64,000 nt of DNA, from assembly GCA_949285555.1 (NCBI GenBank), contig CASDYG010000002.1, positions 62,001 to 126,000 of the forward strand. The letters are read 5' to 3'. The translations under genes and the position numbers were made by a program. The DNA is from an uncultured Eubacteriales bacterium (GTDB taxonomy: Bacteria; Bacillota; Clostridia; Peptostreptococcales; Anaerovoracaceae). The notes beneath the pieces are model-generated. The model was not told the origin of the DNA. It saw only the letters and a program-made list of their open reading frames with translations, and did not search any database. Of the stretch, positions 9,024 through 18,370 are shown one piece after another (the first letter of the stretch is position 1; every line of letters begins with the position of its first letter).

Positions 9024-12000
9024 TTATTTATCCATCTTTAAAGATAAAACCTGTGACACTCCCTGTTGCGCCATAGTTATGCCATATAGCACATCCGCAT
9101 GCTCCATGGTAGCCTTTTGATGTGTTACTAATACAAACTGAATGTCTTCAAAATTTCTAAGGTACTTTGAAAACTTTTCAATATTTCTATCATCCAGTGC
9201 CGCTTCTACCTCATCTAATATGCAAAATGGTGTAGGTTTAGCCTTTAAGACAGCAAACATCAAGGCTATGGCAGTCATGGTTTTCTCTCCACCAGACATC
9301 AGATTTATGTTCTGAAGCTTTTTACCCGGTGGCTGTGCTACAATTTCTATAGAGGATTCAAGCGGATTAGATTCATCATCTAGTCTAAGCTCAGCATAAC
9401 CACCTCCAAAAAGTTCCTTAAAAACATTGGTGAAATTAAGTACAACCTTATCAAAATTCTCTTTGAAACGTGTCTTAATAGTATCGTTCATTTCCTTAAT
9501 AATGGATTCTAGCTGATTTTTTGCCTGTACAATATCCTTTTTTTGCGCTGAAAGGAAGTTGTATCGTTCGGAAACTTCTTCATGCTCCTTAATCGACCCA
9601 ATGTTAACATCACCTATAGCACGCAGTCTGTTTTTATTCTCTCGATTAGCCCTTATGGCACCTGTGATTGTAAAATCATCCCTCTTTTTTTCCATTGCCT
9701 GTGCTAAAGACATCTCAAATTCAGTCCACATTCTTTCCTTTAGAGCTTCCTCCTGCGTTTCGCCCTTCATCAGCTTCATGTTAAGAATATGGGCTCTTTC
9801 CTGAAGTCTATTTATGCCTTCTTCCATACTGGCTATAGTAGCTTCATCCTTCGTTATTTCCTCCCATAGCTCGCTTCGTCTATCCTTATATTTTTCCAGA
9901 TTACTATTTATTTCGTGGCAGCTTAAAGAAAGCGAAGAACGTTCTCCTTTGTCCTTAGTGAGCAGCATGCAGGCGTCTTTTTCTTCTTCCATAATGGCCT
10001 GCATCCTATTATCATAACGTTCCATTTCCTGGTTTCTACTCTCTCGCAAAAGCTCCTGCTGTGTTAAAAGCTTTATAACTCCTTCTCGCTTAGTCTCTTC
10101 CTTCGATACTTCAAGCTGAAGACTTTGATAACTATCATCACCCTCGGCAAGCTCCTTTTGCTTTTGCTCCAGTTTAGGTATTAACTGCTCAAGACTACTG
10201 TCACTAGCCTTAATATCAGCATTTAACTGGGCAACTGCATCCTTGAGATTTCTAATCATCTCATCAGCCTGCTTTATATCTGAAGATATTTCTGTTCTTC
10301 GATTTTCCATTCTTTCCTGGCTAATATGTGCTTCTGAAAGCTGCTGTTCTATAGAGGAGCGACTTTTTTCAAGCACACTGATATCCACATTTAGCTTGGC
10401 AATTCCTTCTAGCAAGACTGTTCTTTCCTCTTCTTCTTGCTCTACCTGACTTCTTGTTCTGGCAATATCCTCCCTGAGTCTTTCACATTCATTATTATAA
10501 ATATGCATAGCATCCTGAAGCTTCTGAATTTCCATTGGTCGTTGCAGTAGATTTGCACTCTTATTCTTGTAAGCTCCTCCACTCATTGCACCCCAAGGTG
10601 CTAATACCTCACCAGATATTGTAACAATCCTAAGCTTTTGCTTCATAGCCTTTGAGATGGATATGGCGCTATTCATATCTTTAGCTACTACAGTTTTTCC
10701 AAGTAAATAATTGAAAATATGCCTGTCCTTTTCTTCACATTGAATAAGCTCTATTCCCTTGCCAATGAAGCCTTCCATTCCCTTTAGATAGTCCGTATCT
10801 ACTGGTGTACTTTTAGCTACCGCATCTCGAGGTAAAAAAGTTAGCCTCCCAGCAGCACTAGCCTTTAACATGTTTATCGCATCTTTAGCAACATGTTGCG
10901 TTTCACAGATGATATTTTGCATTGAAGATCCAAGTGCAGTTTCAATAGCGGTAAAATATTTTTCCTCTGTATGCATTTGATCAGCTACTACACCAACGAT
11001 GCCGGAAATACCTTTGGACATAATGAAACGCACCGCTCCATTATAGCCATCATAGTTGCTTTGAAGCTCCGTCAAAACGTCAAGTCTTTCTTTGGACTTT
11101 TCCATATTTAATTCAACATTCTTGAGCCTATCTTCACCATCATTAAGGATCTGTCTCAATTTTATTAGCTTATCTTCACATTCCCTTACTCGTTCAGATG
11201 CATCCTTTATTCTGGTAGTTTTTTCAATTAGCTCCTTTTCCTGTCTTTGGGAATCACCTTTTACCTGTGTCAAGCTCTCTGCCGAGCTCTTAAGCTCTCC
11301 GTCAATCTCATTTAATCTTTCCAAAAGACCGTTTCTTAACTCAGCCAAAGAAGCTTCTTGAGCAGTCTTTGATGATAGTTCCTTATGTAATGAGAAAAGT
11401 AAATCTTTATGCTTTTGGATCTCAGTTTCAATGCTTCTGGTTTCTCTCTCCTTTTCCCAACGGTTACCAGTTCTTGCATCTAATGTAGCATTTAGAGTTT
11501 CCAGATTTACTTCAACTTCTTTTAAAGCTTCTTTATTAACTAATATATTTTTATCGTCATCTTCAATTAAAGCTCTAAGCCTGTCTAAAGTTTCCTTTAA
11601 TTGTGTCTTTTCCTTTTGAATATTATCAAGTCTTTCCTTACCAATACTCGCTTCGTGATTTAATGCATTAAGCTTCTCAGTAGCTTCACTTAACTCCTTT
11701 TGAAGTGAATCCATTTTATCCTGAAGCTCTCTTTCCTCCTCACGATTACCTCTGTATTTATCCTTGATATGATTTAACTTGGCTTCTTCCTCAATCAGTC
11801 TTTCCTTTGCCTCTAGCAGATCATCTCTAAGCTCATTATTCTTTTCTTCCACATTGGCAAGATTATGCAGTATGATATTTACTTCCAGACTATCATACTC
11901 TTTCTTTATACTCAGATATTCCTCTGCTTTAGCTCTTTCCTTTTCTAAAAGCTCCATTCTGCCTGTAATCTCATTTAAGATATCTTCAAGCCTATCTAGG

Positions 12001-12560
12001 TTTAACCTGGTAGTCTCTAATCTACGTTCTGCTTCTGCTCTTTTAGTCTTATATGCTACAACACCGGCTGCTTCTTCAAATATCTCTCTTCTACTTTCCG
12101 TCTTTGATGATACCATATCCGCAATTTTCCCCTGACCTATTACGGAATATCCATCTACACCAATACCCGTATCCATAATTAGATTACGAATATCCTTGAG
12201 TCTACATGGTGCATTATTAATTAGATATTCACTTTCCCCAGAGCGGTACATTCTTCGTGTTATGGCCACCTCACTATATTCAATATCCAAAATATGTGAA
12301 GAATTATCTATAACAAGAGTTACCTCTGCCATACCCTTGGATTTACGATCCTGCGTACCAGCAAAGATAATTTCTTCCATTTTACCACCACGTAGCGTCT
12401 TTGGGCTTTGTTCACCCAGAACCCACCTTATCGCATCACTTATGTTGCTTTTTCCACTTCCGTTTGGTCCTACAACACAGGTAATTCCCTCGTGAAAATC
12501 GATTACAATAGGATCTGCAAATGATTTGAATCCATGAATTTCTAATCTTTTAAAATACAT
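9024..12560 (-). CDS. smc: Chromosome condensation ATPase SMC
   Basis: Structural maintenance of chromosomes protein; as a dimer with ScpA/ScpB it extrudes DNA loops and segregates origins. The N-terminal head has the Walker A motif GPNGSGKS at residues 33-40. Long coiled coils, rich in Glu, Lys and Leu, span about residues 170-500 and 670-1010, flanking a globular hinge at roughly 510-660 (GYNGAVRFIMSKG, then GGAYKNKSANLLQR). The C-terminal head has the signature LMSGGEKTMTAIAL and Walker B CILDEVEAALDD. Its 1178 residues are the normal length. Reverse-frame open stretches opposite this gene are composition shadows. Confidence 0.98.
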   Translation of the reverse strand: MYFKRLEIHGFKSFADPIVIDFHEGITCVVGPNGSGKSNISDAIRWVLGEQSPKTLRGGKMEEIIFAGTQDRKSKGMAEVTLVIDNSSHILDIEYSEVAITRRMYRSGESEYLINNAPCRLKDIRNLIMDTGIGVDGYSVIGQGKIADMVSSKTESRREIFEEAAGVVAYKTKRAEAERRLETTRLNLDRLEDILNEITGRMELLEKERAKAEEYLSIKKEYDSLEVNIILHNLANVEEKNNELRDDLLEAKERLIEEEAKLNHIKDKYRGNREEERELQDKMDSLQKELSEATEKLNALNHEASIGKERLDNIQKEKTQLKETLDRLRALIEDDDKNILVNKEALKEVEVNLETLNATLDARTGNRWEKERETRSIETEIQKHKDLLFSLHKELSSKTAQEASLAELRNGLLERLNEIDGELKSSAESLTQVKGDSQRQEKELIEKTTRIKDASERVRECEDKLIKLRQILNDGEDRLKNVELNMEKSKERLDVLTELQSNYDGYNGAVRFIMSKGISGIVGVVADQMHTEEKYFTAIETALGSSMQNIICETQHVAKDAINMLKASAAGRLTFLPRDAVAKSTPVDTDYLKGMEGFIGKGIELIQCEEKDRHIFNYLLGKTVVAKDMNSAISISKAMKQKLRIVTISGEVLAPWGAMSGGAYKNKSANLLQRPMEIQKLQDAMHIYNNECERLREDIARTRSQVEQEEEERTVLLEGIAKLNVDISVLEKSRSSIEQQLSEAHISQERMENRRTEISSDIKQADEMIRNLKDAVAQLNADIKASDSSLEQLIPKLEQKQKELAEGDDSYQSLQLEVSKEETKREGVIKLLTQQELLRESRNQEMERYDNRMQAIMEEEKDACMLLTKDKGERSSLSLSCHEINSNLEKYKDRRSELWEEITKDEATIASMEEGINRLQERAHILNMKLMKGETQEEALKERMWTEFEMSLAQAMEKKRDDFTITGAIRANRENKNRLRAIGDVNIGSIKEHEEVSERYNFLSAQKKDIVQAKNQLESIIKEMNDTIKTRFKENFDKVVLNFTNVFKELFGGGYAELRLDDESNPLESSIEIVAQPPGKKLQNINLMSGGEKTMTAIALMFAVLKAKPTPFCILDEVEAALDDRNIEKFSKYLRNFEDIQFVLVTHQKATMEHADVLYGITMAQQGVSQVLSLKMDK

Positions 12561-12623
12561 AAATTGCCTCTTTTAACTGAATTTTATATTACTCTTTTTG
12601 AAATTTAGTATATTAATCTACAT

Positions 12624-13337
12624 TTAGATATCATCTTCATTTACTTCAGTAGAAATATTACCTAGAGCCTTTTTTGCAGCCTGCTTTTCTGCTTCCTTTT
12701 TAGTAGTAGCCTTTGCCACTGCCAGACATCTTCCATCCCAGCTGTATACTCCGATCTCAAAGCTAGGATTATGATCCATACCCGTTTTCTTCAAAAGTCG
12801 GTATGTAGGAATATTTTCCCCTCTTTTTTGATAATACTCTTGTAGCTTAGACTTATAATCGGAGAAAAGCTTTCCTTCTATTGCTGCATCAATTAAACTA
12901 TGAAAGACTCTACTGATGAATTTTTTCGCTTCGAAAAAACCACCATCCAAATATATGGCTCCTATGATAGATTCGACAAAATCTGCAAGCATGGAGCTAT
13001 TATTCTTTCCATTGATATTTAGCTGTCCCTTGCTCATTCTTAGAAATACACCTAATTTTAGCCTTCTTGCCAGCTTTGCCAGACTATCCTCACAGACTAT
13101 ATTAGCTTTTAATTGAGTCATTAAGCCTTCATTAGCTATATTTTTTCGATACAGGATTTCTGCAATTACAAGTCCAAGACACGAATCACCTAGAAATTCT
13201 AAACGTTCATTACTTGATTTTTCGGAGCCGTGTTCCTTAATATATGAGCTGTGTAACGTTGCAGTTTCAAGCAATGTTATATCTTTAAATTCGTATTCTA
13301 AGATTCCTTGAAGCTTAGACAGGTTTACGTCATTCAT
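12624..13337 (-). CDS. rnc: Ribonuclease III
   Basis: Double-strand-specific endoribonuclease that processes rRNA precursors and structured mRNAs. The catalytic signature NERLEFLGDSCLGLV is present near residues 42-56, with the second acidic site in DFVESIIGAIYLDGG; a C-terminal dsRNA-binding domain occupies about residues 160-230 and ends in the basic TTKKEAEKQAAKKAL helix. The length of 237 residues is normal. It overlaps plsX by 8 bases and precedes smc by 63 bases. The usual acpP between plsX and rnc is absent. Confidence 0.97.
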   Translation of the reverse strand: MNDVNLSKLQGILEYEFKDITLLETATLHSSYIKEHGSEKSSNERLEFLGDSCLGLVIAEILYRKNIANEGLMTQLKANIVCEDSLAKLARRLKLGVFLRMSKGQLNINGKNNSSMLADFVESIIGAIYLDGGFFEAKKFISRVFHSLIDAAIEGKLFSDYKSKLQEYYQKRGENIPTYRLLKKTGMDHNPSFEIGVYSWDGRCLAVAKATTKKEAEKQAAKKALGNISTEVNEDDI

Positions 13338-14364
13338 CTAGCTCTCCAATATTTTCTGCCATTGCTTTGGCAAGTCTTTCCACTACTTTATTCTCGACAA
13401 AAGGTATAGCTTTTTCAATGCTTTTGCAAACAGCACTTGCATCTGATGAACCATGCATTTTTAACACTCCACCCTTTAAGCCCAGTATTGGAGCTGCTCC
13501 GTATTCACGATAATCTAACTCATCCTTAAGCCCGATTAGTTTGCTTTTTAGCGCAAGAGCTGCAAGCTTGGCAATATTGCCCTCCAAAAATTTTCGCTTA
13601 ATTTCTTTAAGTAATCCTATTGCCATACCTTCCGACAGCTTTAAAATGATGTTTCCTGTGAATCCGTCTGCTACGATGACATCTACATCTTCATGGGGAA
13701 AATCTCTTGCCTCAATATTACCGATGAAATTTAGCTTGCTATCCTTTAACAACTTAAATGTAGCCTTCGTTAAATTATTGCCCTTATTAGATTCTGCTCC
13801 ATTATTAACAAGTCCAACCTTTGGAGATGTGACACCCATCACTTCTTCCATATATATGGATCCCATTTTTGCAAAGTCTAACAGATTTTCCTCCTTGCAG
13901 TTAGCATTAGCACCTGCATCTAAAAGAAGGGCAGCTTTATTTTGACATATCAAAGGATACATCACTCCGAGTGCAGGTCTTGTAAGTCCTCTTACTTCTC
14001 CTAAAATTAAATGTCCTGCTGCCAGTAAAGCACCGGTACTACCCGCAGAAATGAATACATCATATTCTTTAGTGCCAACCAAAGTTACTCCTCGAACAAT
14101 GGAAGAATCCTGTTTTTTTATAACAGCCTTTGCTGGAGATTCATCGGCTGAAATGACTTCAGAAGCATGAATAATATGAATGTTTTTGGCTGCTCTTCGA
14201 GATATTTTATTGAGCTTTCTCTCAATACTTTTTTCATCCCCAACTACAGAAAGCTCCACACTCTTTTTATCAAGCTTTTCATATGCCATCACAACACCCT
14301 TAAGAATTTCATCAGGGGCATTATCTCCACCCATGGCATCCACTAAGATTCTGTATTTATTCAT
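13330..14364 (-). CDS. plsX: Phosphate acyltransferase PlsX
   Basis: Converts acyl-ACP to acyl-phosphate, the donor used by PlsY. Begins with the family hallmark VDAMGGDNAP at residues 8-17; SAGSTGALLAAG, DAGANANC and VADGFTGNIILK follow in family order. The length of 344 residues is normal and a GGAGG ribosome binding site precedes the ATG. It lies 15 bases after glyA and overlaps rnc. No rpmF or fapR lies beside it; the upstream neighbour is glyA, an unusual partner. Confidence 0.96.
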   Translation of the reverse strand: MNKYRILVDAMGGDNAPDEILKGVVMAYEKLDKKSVELSVVGDEKSIERKLNKISRRAAKNIHIIHASEVISADESPAKAVIKKQDSSIVRGVTLVGTKEYDVFISAGSTGALLAAGHLILGEVRGLTRPALGVMYPLICQNKAALLLDAGANANCKEENLLDFAKMGSIYMEEVMGVTSPKVGLVNNGAESNKGNNLTKATFKLLKDSKLNFIGNIEARDFPHEDVDVIVADGFTGNIILKLSEGMAIGLLKEIKRKFLEGNIAKLAALALKSKLIGLKDELDYREYGAAPILGLKGGVLKMHGSSDASAVCKSIEKAIPFVENKVVERLAKAMAENIGELDE

Positions 14365-14379
14365 AGAGCGTACCTCCGC

Positions 14380-15627
14380 TTATGCAAATTCCTGATCGAG
14401 CTCTTTAATTATTTCATCGATCTTTTGTGCAACCTTTACAAAATCAGATTCCACATAACCTCTAGTAGTCATTGGCGCAGTTCCAACACGTATTCCACTG
14501 GTTTCTTTCGGACTTCTAGGGTCACCAGGCACACAGTTTTTATTTAGTGTTATTTGATTTTCATCTAATCTTTCCTGTAAAATCCTGCCGCTGAATTTCT
14601 TCTCTCTCAAATCCACCATAAATAAGTGATTATCCGTACCACCGGTAACAACCTTATATCCAAGATCCAGAAATGCTTTTGCAAAGGCCTTCGAGTTCTT
14701 TACTACCTGCTTAATATACTGCTTATATTCTTCCGTTTGAGCTTCCTCAGCACAGATAGCCTTTCCCGCAATAATATGTTCAAGCGGCCCCCCCTGAGCA
14801 TAAGGAAATACCTTGCTGTCTATTTTTTTTGCAAGCTCTGGCTTAGCAAAAATCAGTCCGCCTCTAGGTCCTCTTAATGTTTTGTGAGTGGTAGTCGTAA
14901 TTACATCAGCATAGCCAAACGGAGAATTATGCTCTCCTGCCGCTATCAGGCCTGCAATGTGTGCCATGTCTACCATAAAATAAGCACCTACTTCTTTAGC
15001 AATATTTGCAAATTCTTGAAAATCTAACACTCTGGCATAGGCACTTGCCCCAGCTAATATTAACTTCGGCTTTAGCTCTCTGGCTTTTTCTCTTACCATC
15101 GGCATGTCTATAATTCCATCTTCATTAACATCATAAAAATGAATATCGTATAGCTTACCGCTAAAGTTCACACTCGATCCATGAGTAAGATGTCCACCAT
15201 TATCAAGACTCATGGATAAAACAGTATCACCTGGCTCAAGAAGTGCCGCATATGCAGAAAAATTCGCCTGAGATCCACTATGTGGCTGCACATTGACATG
15301 GTAGTCCGTATTAAACACCTTCCTCCACTGATCGCAGCAATATTCCTCAAGCTCATCTACAAATTCTGTACCACCGTAATACCTGCCCAAATTACCACTG
15401 GTACGATTATACGGATAGCCTTCAGCGTACTTCCATGACAGACAGCTTCCGCAAGCAGCAAGAACAGCTTCAGAACAATAGTTTTCTGAAGCTATAAGCT
15501 CAATATTATTAAGCTGCCTCTCATATTCTTTCGCAATCAGTCCGGCTACCTTTGGTGAGGCTTTTTTTATTTCCTCAATGTTATTCACATTATACTTGCT
15601 AGTATCCTTATTATCTTTTGTAAGCAT
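14380..15627 (-). CDS. glyA: Serine hydroxymethyltransferase GlyA
   Basis: PLP enzyme interconverting serine plus tetrahydrofolate with glycine plus 5,10-methylene-THF. The PLP lysine is in TTTTHKTLRGPRGG (about Lys249); NVQPHSGSQAN and VDMAHIAGLI are family motifs. The frame is open further upstream (to 15717), but that extension is out of character for the family and lies inside the preceding transporter gene. The ATG at 15627 has a GGAAGG ribosome binding site and gives 415 residues, the usual length. It overlaps the upstream gene by 17 bases. It shares the folate network with folC, folD and fhs in this window. Confidence 0.95.
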   Translation of the reverse strand: MLTKDNKDTSKYNVNNIEEIKKASPKVAGLIAKEYERQLNNIELIASENYCSEAVLAACGSCLSWKYAEGYPYNRTSGNLGRYYGGTEFVDELEEYCCDQWRKVFNTDYHVNVQPHSGSQANFSAYAALLEPGDTVLSMSLDNGGHLTHGSSVNFSGKLYDIHFYDVNEDGIIDMPMVREKARELKPKLILAGASAYARVLDFQEFANIAKEVGAYFMVDMAHIAGLIAAGEHNSPFGYADVITTTTHKTLRGPRGGLIFAKPELAKKIDSKVFPYAQGGPLEHIIAGKAICAEEAQTEEYKQYIKQVVKNSKAFAKAFLDLGYKVVTGGTDNHLFMVDLREKKFSGRILQERLDENQITLNKNCVPGDPRSPKETSGIRVGTAPMTTRGYVESDFVKVAQKIDEIIKELDQEFA

Positions 15628-16114
15628 TTTCCTTCCTTTCTCTCTCCTTGAGCTTCTCATCTGCCATGGACAGACGGTAACTATGCATCTTAAATATATA
15701 TTTAGTACAGATTGCAATCAGTACAAAACCTAAAGATATGGCAATGGCAATTATTCCAGCTAGCCTTCCATTTTCCACTAGCATTAAATTGTCGCCCGAA
15801 ATTACTCCGGTCATGGCATAATAAAGCCTGCTTCCTGGTATGAGTGCCATAGCTCCTGTAGTGAGGTATACCGTCGTAGGTGACTTGTGAATTCTTGCCA
15901 TTATTTCGGCATAAACAGCACAAAATACCGATGCGATAAAGGTACATAAAAATATGTTATCTGTAACCTTTATAGTCATGAGATAAATAAACCATGTCAT
16001 TAGACTTCCAAGTCCGGCAAAGAAAATTTGCTTATCCTTCAGCTTAAATGTTATGGCATATCCCATAGTACCAATAAAGGCGGCTAGTAGCTGTATGATT
16101 GTTATTTCACTCAT
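15611..16114 (-). CDS. Threonine/serine exporter, small membrane half (ThrE C-terminal, DUF3815)
   Basis: The 167-residue protein has about five hydrophobic segments and matches the C-terminal half of ThrE (PF12821 type), with the family stretch TTGAMALIPGSRLYYAM in the middle. I set the start at 16114, where ATGA overlaps the stop of the partner gene and AGGAGG lies 7 bases upstream; a longer frame to 16189 would overlap the partner by 79 bases and starts with an unlikely peptide. Firmicutes often carry ThrE as two adjacent polypeptides (YjjP/YjjB type). Its partner in the next entry supplies the first half. Substrate is inferred from the family; dicarboxylate export is also known for YjjP/YjjB. 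Confidence 0.85.
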   Translation of the reverse strand: MSEITIIQLLAAFIGTMGYAITFKLKDKQIFFAGLGSLMTWFIYLMTIKVTDNIFLCTFIASVFCAVYAEIMARIHKSPTTVYLTTGAMALIPGSRLYYAMTGVISGDNLMLVENGRLAGIIAIAISLGFVLIAICTKYIFKMHSYRLSMADEKLKERERKENAYKR

Positions 16115-16893
16115 ATTATGCCTCCTAGCGCTATAATTCCCAGTGCAAATCCACATGCAATAGCTCCCGCTATTAAAAGTGCACTGCAAAATCTCAATAG
16201 ACCCGTGTATATATCACCTATTATCATATCTCTTATTGCATTTGTCATAGCGATACCAGGTATGATAATCATTATTGCACCTATCATGATTTTGTCGTAA
16301 TTATGTCCTAATCCAATGGCCACCAGAATTAAGGATGTTACTGAGGCTACAACCGATACCATAAAATAATATACTAATTCATTGGGCTCCCTGCTGTTCA
16401 TAAATCTATTCATAAACTTCATGAGGGCTCCAACAAATACAGCTGCAATGCCATCTCTAAGATCACCTCCAAAGAATATGGCAAAGCTTCCTGCAACTAT
16501 CATAGGGCCAAGATATTTAAACCAAAGTGGCTCTTTAACACTATCATCAAGTATTTTGAATACTTTTGTTTCAATTTCCTTGGTGGATGGTTTATTAGCG
16601 CAAATATAACGTGAGGTATCATTTAACTGTTGAAGCATTTGATAATTTACATTTGACCTTTCAACGCATCTAATTTGCGTAATAATGTTTCCCATTGGAT
16701 CTTCAAATGTAACTTGAATATTAGATGTAATAATATACACATTGATTCGTCTAGCATCATATGCCTGACACATGCGAATTATACTATCCTCCACTCTGTT
16801 TACTTCAGCTCCGCACACCAGCATTTCTTCACCAATATCTAAGATTTGCTGTAATAGCTTTGCATAGTCCTTTACATTAGTGTCTTTACTCAT
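16111..16893 (-). CDS. Threonine/serine exporter, large half (ThrE N-terminal, DUF1212)
   Basis: The 260-residue protein has a cytoplasmic N-terminal part (residues 1-120, with the family motif LVCGAEVNRVEDSI near 22-35) and five hydrophobic segments after residue 130, as in PF06738. Together with the small half that overlaps its stop codon it should form the ThrE-like exporter in the cytoplasmic membrane. The pair lies immediately upstream of glyA, whose substrate and product are serine and glycine, which supports a hydroxy-amino-acid role. The GGGTGATAA sequence before the ATG is a moderate ribosome binding site. Confidence 0.86.
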   Translation of the reverse strand: MSKDTNVKDYAKLLQQILDIGEEMLVCGAEVNRVEDSIIRMCQAYDARRINVYIITSNIQVTFEDPMGNIITQIRCVERSNVNYQMLQQLNDTSRYICANKPSTKEIETKVFKILDDSVKEPLWFKYLGPMIVAGSFAIFFGGDLRDGIAAVFVGALMKFMNRFMNSREPNELVYYFMVSVVASVTSLILVAIGLGHNYDKIMIGAIMIIIPGIAMTNAIRDMIIGDIYTGLLRFCSALLIAGAIACGFALGIIALGGII

Positions 16894-16903
16894 TTATCAC
16901 CCA

Positions 16904-17353
16904 TTATAGATTTATTCTAAGAAGCTCTGGAAAACAGGTCTTCATATACTGTGGGCAGGTTTTACATTCGAAGAAGTTGGGAGAATTTTCAGTACTGATA
17001 GGATAAAAACCAGCCTTTTTGAAAAAATCCGGTGCTCTTGCTACCAGAGCAAGTGTTTTCCCCCCTCTTTTTCTGGCTTCGTCCAAAACTATTTCCAATA
17101 GCCTGTTTCCAAGTCCTGCTCCTCTTAAAGAGGCATCAACAGCTATTCCATCTATGATAAATTCCCCTTCTCGCTTTGCTAATACTGCACCACCTAAAAG
17201 CTTTTCATTTTCATCAATAAGCCTGTAGCACTTAATTATATCCGTATCTACTTCTTCGTCACCATCAAATTCCAGCTCGTTGATCACAAAAAACTGCACA
17301 AGTGCGTCATAGTCCTGAGTCTCTTCTATTTTATATTTATTATTATCCAGCAT
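16904..17353 (-). CDS. GNAT family N-acetyltransferase
   Basis: The 149-residue protein is a single GNAT domain. The acetyl-CoA pyrophosphate loop is RGAGLGNRLL near residues 81-90, followed by ARKRGGKTLALVARAPDFFKKAGF, a typical beta4-alpha4 and beta5 layout. The C-terminus has three cysteines in CKTCPQYMKTC, which could bind a metal or form part of the substrate site. The substrate is not evident. It lies 10 bases upstream of the thrE pair and downstream of the lipid kinase, likely in the same transcript. Confidence 0.8.
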   Translation of the reverse strand: MLDNNKYKIEETQDYDALVQFFVINELEFDGDEEVDTDIIKCYRLIDENEKLLGGAVLAKREGEFIIDGIAVDASLRGAGLGNRLLEIVLDEARKRGGKTLALVARAPDFFKKAGFYPISTENSPNFFECKTCPQYMKTCFPELLRINL

Positions 17354-17362
17354 TATTTTCCC

Positions 17363-17390
17363 TAACTATTGTATTATAACTATTGTATTA
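17363..17390. repeat. Perfect tandem duplication of a 14-base unit
   Basis: Two exact head-to-tail copies of TAACTATTGTATTA fill the gap between the lipid kinase and the GNAT gene. On the minus strand the junction creates a TATAAT hexamer (17373-17378), but no good -35 box lies 17 bases upstream of it, so a promoter is only possible. The unit looks like a replication-slippage product. Confidence 0.75.
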
Positions 17391-17401
17391 AATATGGGAT
17401 A

Positions 17402-18370
17402 CTAAAGTCCCCATTTTCCCAAATTTTCCCATTCATCAATATACATCGGCATCTCTTCTCCTGTAGCAACATCCTTTGAAGCAAATATTTTCAGCTTATT
17501 TGGGAGTACCTTAAAGGTAAGAGGCAGCTTCGTACCATGCTCACCATCAATATCTGTAGGAAGATCGCTTTCACTGATAATTTTCAGCTCAGAGCTTTGA
17601 AATGACAATACATTCTTGCTCTTGTAATGGGCACCCCTAAGAGCTTTGAAAAATACAGAAGGCATCTCGATTAGGTGCATTGCCCTGAATAAAATAACGT
17701 CCAGCTTTCCGTCTCCAATGTCTGACCTTGGTGAAATGTTTTTAAAGCCACCTGCAGATTTTCCATTCATTACTACCATAAAGTACATTTTTTCTTTATA
17801 TGTCTTTTCAGGAGTAACAATGGTTACCTTTGTGGCCTTAAGATTTTTAAATTCCGAAACTCCCTTAAGGTAATATGCCAAAGCCCCAATTGAGTTTTTA
17901 AGATTTGGATCCGTCTTTTGACTCACATCTACTACCTGTCCGATAGCGGCAACATTTATGAAATATTTTTCATTTACATGTCCCACATCTGCAGCTACCA
18001 GATAATCTCCAAGGGCAATATCCATTAGTCTTTCAATATCATTGCTAAGATTAAAGTAGTACGCAAAGTCATTTGCAGTACCTGCCGGCATTATAGCAAG
18101 AGGTAGATCAATATTTTTTTCGATCATGGCATTCACACATATATTGATAGTACCATCACCACCAGCGGCGATTATCTGTCTGTACTCATTTTTATATGTA
18201 TTTTGATCCAGCGTTTCAAAAAAATCTGCTATGGAATATTCTCCAGCTGCACGTATGGGAATTAGCTGGTATCCTGCCTCCTGACATCTTCCAATAATAT
18301 AATCAATATTTTTTGTGAAATGCCCGTTTCCAGACTTTGGATTATAAAATAGTATTATCTTTTTTCTCAC
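17402..18370 (-). CDS. Diacylglycerol kinase family lipid kinase (DagK/YegS type)
   Basis: Soluble lipid kinase of the DAGK catalytic family, expected to phosphorylate diacylglycerol or a related lipid at the membrane face. The nucleotide-binding motifs NPKSG at residues 10-14 and AAGGDGTINICVNA near 67-80 are intact, as is PAGTANDFA near 96-104. The length of 322 residues is close to Bacillus DagK and YegS. The start is GTG at 18370, preceded by AGGAGG with a 7-base spacer, inside the last 29 bases of folC. Its substrate cannot be decided from sequence alone. Confidence 0.88.
   Translation of the reverse strand: MRKKIILFYNPKSGNGHFTKNIDYIIGRCQEAGYQLIPIRAAGEYSIADFFETLDQNTYKNEYRQIIAAGGDGTINICVNAMIEKNIDLPLAIMPAGTANDFAYYFNLSNDIERLMDIALGDYLVAADVGHVNEKYFINVAAIGQVVDVSQKTDPNLKNSIGALAYYLKGVSEFKNLKATKVTIVTPEKTYKEKMYFMVVMNGKSAGGFKNISPRSDIGDGKLDVILFRAMHLIEMPSVFFKALRGAHYKSKNVLSFQSSELKIISESDLPTDIDGEHGTKLPLTFKVLPNKLKIFASKDVATGEEMPMYIDEWENLGKWGL

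Noticed and set aside
15628..15717. Upstream extension of glyA by 30 codons
   Set aside because: The extra peptide (rich in Cys, Arg) is foreign to SHMT and overlaps the transporter gene; the ATG at 15627 has a GGAAGG site.
17363..17390. CRISPR-like array at the 14-base tandem repeat
   Set aside because: Only two units, no spacers and no cas genes; slippage explains it.
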